NCBI GenBank assembly: GCA_913053795.1
Contig: CAJXGZ010000071.1
Coordinates: 1 to 9,450 of the forward strand
Source: an uncultured Rhodospirillales bacterium
GTDB taxonomy: Bacteria > Pseudomonadota > Alphaproteobacteria > Rhodospirillales > 2-02-FULL-58-16
Reading direction: 5' to 3'
Length of the DNA: 9,450 nt
In this document: in pieces, positions 5,349 through 9,450 of the stretch
How the letters are laid out: the number at the start of each line of letters is the position of its first letter
Position numbering within the stretch: the stretch's first letter is position 1
Notes under the pieces: model-generated
Seen by the model: the letters and a program-made list of their open reading frames with translations, nothing else
Databases searched by the model: none
Told to the model about the DNA's origin: nothing
Program-made: the position numbers and the translations under genes

Positions 5349-5882
5349 CTAATCCAGGGGATAGGTGGTCAGAATCTGATAATCGGCCCCGGCATGGCTT
5401 AGGTGGCTTTGGAACAGGGCGAAGGATTGGATCTGGAAGGGGGCGAGGGAAAAGCCGTTGTTGGCCTCCAGGTAGGGCCCCACTTTGCTCGCCGCGCCGC
5501 GCTTGAAGCGGGCCAGGGTCACGTGGGGCGTGAATTTGCGGCCTTCGGGCGGTAGCCCTGCGCGGACCACGGCGGATTCCACCTTTTCATGGATGTGGTC
5601 CAGGGGCTGGCTTCGTTCGACGCCGGCCCACAGCGCCCGCATCCTTCGGCCCGAGCCGAAATGGCCGACGCCGACGAGCGTTAATTGAAAAGCCGGGGAT
5701 CTTATGCTGGCGAGCGCCAAGTCGATGTCCTCGGCCTGGCCGTTGTCGACGTCGCCGATAAAGCGCAGAGTCAGGTGAAGGTTCTTGGGCGCCACCCAGC
5801 GGGCGCCGGGCGCGCCCGACTGCAACGAAGCCAAGGACTCTCGCGCCATATGGGGAAGCGGCAGGCCGACGAAAAGACGCAT
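5349..5882 (-). CDS. thpR: RNA 2',3'-cyclic phosphodiesterase (2H family)
   Basis: The 177-residue protein begins MRLFVGLPLP and carries the two histidine motifs of the 2H phosphoesterases, HLTL (36-39) and HVTL (120-123), in the LigT/ThpR layout. ThpR opens 2',3'-cyclic phosphates to 2'-phosphates and was first described as a 2'-5' RNA ligase in vitro; it probably works in RNA end repair or turnover. The frame extends eight codons further upstream, but that would overlap the end of the FIST gene. The ATG at 5882 lies just 7 nt after the FIST stop and matches the family start. No clear Shine-Dalgarno is present, so coupling to FIST is likely. Confidence 0.92.
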   Translation of the reverse strand: MRLFVGLPLPHMARESLASLQSGAPGARWVAPKNLHLTLRFIGDVDNGQAEDIDLALASIRSPAFQLTLVGVGHFGSGRRMRALWAGVERSQPLDHIHEKVESAVVRAGLPPEGRKFTPHVTLARFKRGAASKVGPYLEANNGFSLAPFQIQSFALFQSHLSHAGADYQILTTYPLD

Positions 5883-5889
5883 GGCTAGC

Positions 5890-7008
5890 CTATAGAAACA
5901 GCACAAGCACGCCCGTATACGAATACAGGCGGTTGTTGGAAATCTCGCCGCTGGCGTAGAAGCCGACCAGGGGGAAGTCGCCGAGATGCTGGCGGATCAG
6001 CGCCATTTCCCCGTTTTCCCCGCCGAACATGAAGGGGCCCCGCGCGGTGCACGAGAAATAAACGCCGCCCCTCGGCTTGCCGGAGACGCGCCCTTTCATC
6101 CGGTTCAGCATGGCGCAAAGATCCTTTCTGGCGCTGTCGGCGTCGCGGCGCACGAACATGATGCGCTCGCCGGGCTGTACGTCGCTGCCGATGGCCAGCC
6201 ATCCGCGGGTGGAATCGATGCCGAGAAGGTTGCGCACCATGTAATCCCCGGTGTCCGAGCCTTCGATGGGGATGGCCGCGTGAATGACGCCGGGAACCTT
6301 GCTCAGATCGTCGCCGATAATGCCGGCCACGTCTTCGCGAAAGACATCCAGCGCGCGCCGTCCGTCGAGGCCGATGAGGACGTTGTCCAGGCAATCGGAG
6401 ATGACATGGCCTTCGGCGATGGGCGCACAGCCCTGGCTGAGGCCGGTGATGACATCCACCTCGGGCGCGAACAGGGCGCCGGAGACGCCGCCGCCGGTGA
6501 CCCGCCCGGCCACTTGGTAGCTGTGCTCGGCGCTGGATGAGGATATGCCGCCCACCAGAAAGCCCGAGAAAGAGTCCGCAAGCTCGGCGATCAGCGCACC
6601 CGTGTCTTCGTTGTTGGGGTCGCCGTGGACGATGCCGAACATGGGCGAGGCCCTCTTGATCCATTCGTTGGCGTGGCTGGAGAGCTCGTCAATGCTTTCC
6701 GAGATGGAGGGAAACACGCATACGGCGTCCTCGGGCAAGGTGGCCGCCATCACCGCCATGGCCGGCTGGCCGAAATAGGTCTTGCCGCCGGCGCAAATTC
6801 CCAAGGCGGCGCTGCCGATCCAACAGCCGATGCCGGTCTTTTGACGCAAATAGGTGAGAATGGAGGAAAAGTCGTCAACCAGTTCATCGGTGATGTAAAC
6901 GAAACCCAGGTTCGCCCCCTCGGCTTCCGCGCCCAAGCCATCGGCGCACGCCTTTGCGGCATGGGCCCAATCCTCGGCGAATGCGTGGGCGACCTTAAAC
7001 GGCGTCAT
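5890..7008 (-). CDS. FIST domain protein (FIST_N plus FIST_C)
   Basis: The 372-residue protein consists of an N-terminal FIST domain (about 30-215) and a FIST C domain (about 220-365). Evidence includes GCWIGSAALGICAGG (61-75), a central GLSQGCAPIAEGHVI segment and the terminal GFYASGEISNNRLYSYTG. FIST domains are predicted sensors of small ligands, possibly amino acids, and are often fused to signalling domains. This one stands alone, with no membrane helix or output domain, so it is probably a cytoplasmic sensor or binding protein. ATG 7008 has AGGA about nine bases upstream. thpR follows after 7 nt, and a good -10 box lies upstream. Confidence 0.9.
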   Translation of the reverse strand: MTPFKVAHAFAEDWAHAAKACADGLGAEAEGANLGFVYITDELVDDFSSILTYLRQKTGIGCWIGSAALGICAGGKTYFGQPAMAVMAATLPEDAVCVFPSISESIDELSSHANEWIKRASPMFGIVHGDPNNEDTGALIAELADSFSGFLVGGISSSSAEHSYQVAGRVTGGGVSGALFAPEVDVITGLSQGCAPIAEGHVISDCLDNVLIGLDGRRALDVFREDVAGIIGDDLSKVPGVIHAAIPIEGSDTGDYMVRNLLGIDSTRGWLAIGSDVQPGERIMFVRRDADSARKDLCAMLNRMKGRVSGKPRGGVYFSCTARGPFMFGGENGEMALIRQHLGDFPLVGFYASGEISNNRLYSYTGVLVLFL

Positions 7009-7034
7009 CGGGACGTTTCCTGTATCACACCTTA

Positions 7035-7063
7035 ATTATATAAGCATCCATGGCGCGGCCCAA
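7035..7063 (-). promoter_or_regulatory. Promoter of the FIST-thpR pair
   Basis: On the minus strand TTGGGC (7058-7063), 17 bases and a perfect TATAAT (7035-7040) lie 26 bases before the FIST ATG. The -35 is weak (three of six), which may indicate activator dependence. The divergent BI-1 gene starts at 7165; on its side only poor candidates are visible, for example TTGATT at 7079 with TATTAG at 7103. Confidence 0.5.
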
Positions 7064-7164
7064 TAGGAGACTTGCATATTGATTTCCGCCACGGTCATGC
7101 CATATTAGACGTGAATGATTACGAAAGAGAAGCTCAACCCCTTTTTACAGTAAGGAAAAATTCC

Positions 7165-7899
7165 ATGGCTTTTGGACCTGACAATCGGTTTAAGTTGCGC
7201 GCCGGGCGGATGACCGGCGCCCAGGCCTATGACGCCGGGATTGATGTCGGCCTGCGCAAGTACATGCTTGGCGTTTACAACTATATGGCCTCGGGCTTGG
7301 CATTGACCGGCATCGTCGCCCTTGGCGTATTCTCGTCCGAGACCGCCCTTCAGTTGATTTTCGGCACCGGCCTTGTTTGGGTCGTCATGCTGGCGCCGCT
7401 GGCCTTTATCCTGGTTCTGTCCTTCGGCGTGCACAAGATGAAGGCGTCGACGCTGCAAATGATTTTCTGGGCCTTTTGCGCGGTCATGGGCATGTCCATG
7501 GCCTCCATCTTCATTCAGTACACGGGCGCAAGCATCGCCAGGGTGTTTTTCATCACGGCGGGCACCTTCGCCGGCATGAGCCTTTACGGCTACACCACCA
7601 AACGCGATCTTTCCGGCTTCGGCTCGTTCCTGATCATGGGGCTGATTGGAATCATCATCGCCAGCGTGGTCAACATCTTCCTGCAAAGCTCGGCCATGCA
7701 ATTCGTGATCTCGGTGGTTGGCGTTCTGGTGTTCGTCGGGTTTACCGCTTACGACACCCAGCGCATCAAAAGCATCTACCGGGAATCCGATAGTTCGGAG
7801 ACTCAAAGCAAGAAAATCATCATGGGAGCGGTGTCGCTTTACCTCGACTTCGTCAACCTGTTCATGATGCTGTTGCAGTTGTTCGGGGCTCGCCGCTAA
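7165..7899 (+). CDS. Bax inhibitor-1/YccA family integral membrane protein
   Basis: The 244-residue protein has seven hydrophobic segments, beginning at about residues 35, 62, 95, 125, 155, 178 and 220, and the conserved FTAYDTQRIK motif after the sixth. LYLDFVNLFMMLLQLFG near the end is also typical of the BI-1 (TMBIM) family. Characterised relatives include pH-sensitive calcium-leak proteins and YccA, which modulates the membrane protease FtsH. The role here cannot be told from sequence. ATG 7165 has AAGGA about ten bases upstream; the frame runs back to a TTG at 7072, but those 31 codons look non-coding and unlike the family. A strong terminator follows. Confidence 0.93.
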   Translation: MAFGPDNRFKLRAGRMTGAQAYDAGIDVGLRKYMLGVYNYMASGLALTGIVALGVFSSETALQLIFGTGLVWVVMLAPLAFILVLSFGVHKMKASTLQMIFWAFCAVMGMSMASIFIQYTGASIARVFFITAGTFAGMSLYGYTTKRDLSGFGSFLIMGLIGIIIASVVNIFLQSSAMQFVISVVGVLVFVGFTAYDTQRIKSIYRESDSSETQSKKIIMGAVSLYLDFVNLFMMLLQLFGARR

Positions 7900-7926
7900 A
7901 AGCTTAAGAAAGCGCAACGTTTTTTT

Positions 7927-7963
7927 AAAGCGCCCGGGGGCTTGCCGCTTCCGGGCGCTTTTT
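7927..7963 (+). terminator. Intrinsic terminator after the BI-1 gene
   Basis: A perfect 11-bp stem AAAGCGCCCGG (7927-7937) / CCGGGCGCTTT (7951-7961) with a 13-base loop runs into TTTTT (7959-7963). On the minus strand the stem is followed by only three T before A-rich sequence, so it should work well for BI-1 and poorly for the convergent J-domain gene. Confidence 0.85.
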
Positions 7964-7967
7964 CATC

Positions 7968-8633
7968 TTAGGCGCCCCAGCGCAAGCGCTCCATGGCGGC
8001 GTTGAGCTGGCTCATGCGGTCATGGTCGCCCAGATCGCCGTCGGGATGGTGGACGGTGGCGAGGGCGCGGAAACGCACCCTCAGGGTTTTTTGGCCGGGG
8101 ATGGCGGCGGGGGGAAAACCGAGGACATGAAGGGCGTCCTCGCGAGTCTTGACGCCGTCGGGGAGGGGATCGAAGGAAAGCGCCGATACCATGGCGCGCA
8201 GTCTTTCCATCTCTTCACGGGCCATCTCTTCGCGGATGAGCTCCGTTTCAGCTTCGCTTTTTTTCACCGCCGCGCTGGCGTCATCCAGGCGCACCGTCCG
8301 CTCTCCCCGGTCCATGGCCAGGGCGAGACCGAGCGCCTTGCGGATGGTTTCGATGTCGAAACCCGGCGCCATGCGAACCTGAAGGCGCGGCTTGCGCCGC
8401 CAAGGCTTCCCCTTGGCCGTTCCTGATTTGAGGATAATCGTTTCACGGTCCCTCGGCTTGGGCGGTCCGGGGTCGGGAAAGGCGTCAATCTCCTCTTTGG
8501 GTATCATTAACACCACCGAACGAGCCAGGTCGGCCGCGTTGGCGCCGGCGCGCTTGGCGAGCGCCGTCACCGCGTCGCGGAAATCGGTGGCGCAAGGGAT
8601 GGTGTAGGAGTGTTTTATGACGGGATCGGTCAT
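7968..8633 (-). CDS. Protein with C-terminal J domain (DnaJ-like)
   Basis: The 221-residue protein carries its J domain at the C terminus (about 165-219): EDALHVLGFP as helix I, LRVRFRALATVHHPDGD with the HPD motif at 196-198, and MSQLNAAMERLRW as helix III. HPD lets J proteins stimulate the ATPase of a DnaK/Hsp70 partner. The first 165 residues match no family I recognise; a basic segment (72-88) and a charged, coiled-coil-prone stretch (120-150) are visible. There is no glycine-rich or zinc-finger region, so it is not DnaJ itself but a specialised co-chaperone. The ATG at 8633 lacks a clear Shine-Dalgarno and overlaps the stop of a doubtful small ORF as ATGA. Confidence 0.8.
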   Translation of the reverse strand: MTDPVIKHSYTIPCATDFRDAVTALAKRAGANAADLARSVVLMIPKEEIDAFPDPGPPKPRDRETIILKSGTAKGKPWRRKPRLQVRMAPGFDIETIRKALGLALAMDRGERTVRLDDASAAVKKSEAETELIREEMAREEMERLRAMVSALSFDPLPDGVKTREDALHVLGFPPAAIPGQKTLRVRFRALATVHHPDGDLGDHDRMSQLNAAMERLRWGA

Positions 8634-8758
8634 GACCGGGGGATTGCCGCGCCTCTGAAAAACATGAAAACCATCAAACCCATAATTAGTATTGAAAACG
8701 AAATAAGCCCACTATATCTAGGATGAAACGAGATTCGCTTATTTATTGAGTCCGTCAA
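8630..8758 (-). CDS. Possible small single-helix membrane protein, doubtful
   Basis: A 42-codon frame from TTG 8758 (or 61 codons from TTG 8815) gives a basic N-terminal part and a hydrophobic segment LISFSILIMGLMVFMFF, a plausible transmembrane helix. Its stop overlaps the J-domain start in an ATGA junction, as in coupled genes. Against it: no Shine-Dalgarno, no ATG near the front, and frequent AGA, ATA and CTA codons that the well-supported genes here avoid. I do not recognise it. Confidence 0.22.
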   Translation of the reverse strand: MTDSINKRISFHPRYSGLISFSILIMGLMVFMFFRGAAIPRS

Positions 8759-8780
8759 TGGCGGTTTGGGGCGTTTCGGG

Positions 8781-8918
8781 ATGCGCTCTTTGCGCCTTAC
8801 GCGCCAAGGGGCCAAAAGCGGCGCCTTCTCGCTTATCTTTGGCCCATTAGGCCTGGTTGCCGCGATTGCGTCAACTACATATGGCGTTATTTATTGGGAA
8901 AATAAAGCCATTTCCTAA
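8781..8918 (+). CDS. Possible 45-residue membrane peptide, doubtful
   Basis: ATG 8781 opens a 45-codon frame starting MRSLRLTRQGAKSG, followed by a hydrophobic stretch with FGPLGLVAAIAS and ending ENKAIS at TAA 8916-8918. Codon use in the first thirty codons looks like the host's. The open frame runs back to 8727. No good Shine-Dalgarno precedes the ATG. It may be a small membrane protein, or the front part of a decayed gene continuing in the same frame past the stop. Confidence 0.25.
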   Translation: MRSLRLTRQGAKSGAFSLIFGPLGLVAAIASTTYGVIYWENKAIS

Positions 8919-9132
8919 AATTTTATTAATATAGAAAATCGAGGAAAAAGTGATCGTAGGCAACATATTGAAATATTAGATAAATTTTGAACATCTTTTG
9001 GGCTGGGGTTCGCCTGAAATTAGGACAGAAAGACTTTTAAGGGAGGCTTTGGCGCATCATATGGGTGGAATCCGGCCGCCTTTATGGTCTCAAATCAGCC
9101 TCGGACCGAATCTTGTTAAGAAACAGATATGA
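8919..9132 (+). pseudogene. Possible decayed coding remnant, unidentified
   Basis: After the TAA at 8918 the same frame stays open to TGA 8988-8990 and includes GKSDRRQHIEILDKF. Skipping one T in TTTTGA moves into a frame that runs on through EHLLGWGSPEIRTERLLREA to TGA 9130-9132. Read together, the two stretches look more like protein than chance, but codons are AT-rich and unlike the host. No family is recognised. The region may simply be non-coding AT-rich DNA. Confidence 0.2.
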
Positions 9133-9377
9133 CTCGAAAAACATTTATTCGCCCCGCCGCCAAGACCATGGCGCGCGGGCCGGGCCGTTGGGCGCGAGGG
9201 CGCGGACGGGGTTTTCAGGCCCAATAAAATCCTTCAGCATTGATAACGCAAACGGTTCAATTTTTTCGCCGCCGCCACGCCTCTTTTTCGCTCCACTGGG
9301 ACATTCGTCATGGGCGGAAAGACGCCCCGCCCAATCCGTTTCGAACGCCCAATGGCGTTGGCGTGAACCGGAAGCTA
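9133..9377. other. Intergenic stretch downstream of the tRNA
   Basis: GC content rises again here. A weak hairpin AACGCC-CAAT-GGCGTT (9344-9359) lies 18 bases past the 3' end of the tRNA on its transcribed strand but is not followed by a T-run, so it is at most a processing or pausing site. I see no gene, promoter or second copy of the tRNA 3' end. Confidence 0.5.
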
Positions 9378-9450
9378 TGGTGCCGCGTGGGTGACTTGAA
9401 CACCCGACCCCCGCATTACGAATGCGATGCTCTACCAACTGAGCTAAGGC
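9378..9450 (-). tRNA. tRNA-Thr (anticodon CGT), cut by the window edge
   Basis: Minus-strand features are the D arm GCTC/GAGC (9429-9444), anticodon stem TCGCA/TGCGG around the loop TTCGTAA (9416-9422, anticodon CGT), T arm GGGTG-TTCAAGT-CACCC (9389-9405), 3' acceptor strand ACGCGGC (9382-9388), discriminator A and encoded CCA (9378-9380). The tRNA decodes ACG threonine codons. The first three 5' bases lie beyond the window. Of the visible acceptor pairs, 4-69, 5-68 and 7-66 match, but 6-67 is C opposite C. Confidence 0.93.

Noticed and set aside
7105..7917. 270-codon minus-strand frame opposite the BI-1 gene
   Set aside because: It is a histidine- and aspartate-rich antisense shadow of a membrane-protein gene with clear conserved motifs.
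8634..9377. Genomic island attachment site next to tRNA-Thr
   Set aside because: The AT-rich DNA lies on the 3' side of the tRNA as an island would, but I found no second copy of the tRNA 3' end and no integrase gene in the window.
9065..9438. Open frames on both strands across the tRNA region (9065-9394 plus, 9145-9438 minus)
   Set aside because: Both overlap the tRNA gene, have no good start signal and are rich in arginine, glycine and proline as expected of chance frames.

Overview
The window looks like a piece of chromosome from an alphaproteobacterium, perhaps Rhodospirillales-like. The assignment is tentative. It rests on GC-rich genes, short palindromes scattered between genes, and the protein families present: a CobB-type sirtuin, FIST, ThpR, a BI-1 family protein and a degenerate J-domain protein. 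GC content falls sharply at the left edge, in the AAA ATPase gene, and at about 8640-9150. Both stretches read as accessory or decaying DNA.

Left part (1-2757): all genes are on the minus strand. A DUF4143-type AAA ATPase (3-1289) has a near-consensus sigma70-type promoter flanked by two copies of a 24-bp palindrome, which suggests a repressor or autoregulation. Upstream lies a tight vapB-vapC-udg set: antitoxin, PIN-domain toxin and a family-4-like uracil-DNA glycosylase. It has its own promoter with an inverted repeat over the -10 box.

Middle (2758-5009): a CobB-like sirtuin (minus strand, apparent CTG start) diverges from a low-molecular-weight phosphatase plus fructosamine-kinase-family pair (plus strand, 2 nt apart). 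Phosphatase/kinase neighbours of this sort are linked in the literature to protein deglycation. The three genes together therefore suggest repair or removal of lysine modifications. The divergent region carries two GGCGGC/GCCGCC hairpins and an imperfect repeat. The stretch 5010-5348 has no convincing gene.

Right part (5349-9450): a FIST-thpR pair (minus) diverges from a BI-1/YccA-family seven-helix membrane protein gene (plus). That gene ends at a clear intrinsic terminator, convergent with a gene for a protein with a C-terminal J domain (minus). From 8634 to 9377 there is AT-rich DNA with only weak small ORFs and apparent coding remnants. The window closes inside a minus-strand tRNA-Thr(CGT) lacking its first three 5' bases.

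No CRISPR array, rRNA, complete insertion sequence or phage gene is visible. The most promising leads are the twin-operator ATPase promoter, the sirtuin/phosphatase/ketosamine-kinase neighbourhood, and the coupling of a toxin-antitoxin pair to a uracil-DNA glycosylase.
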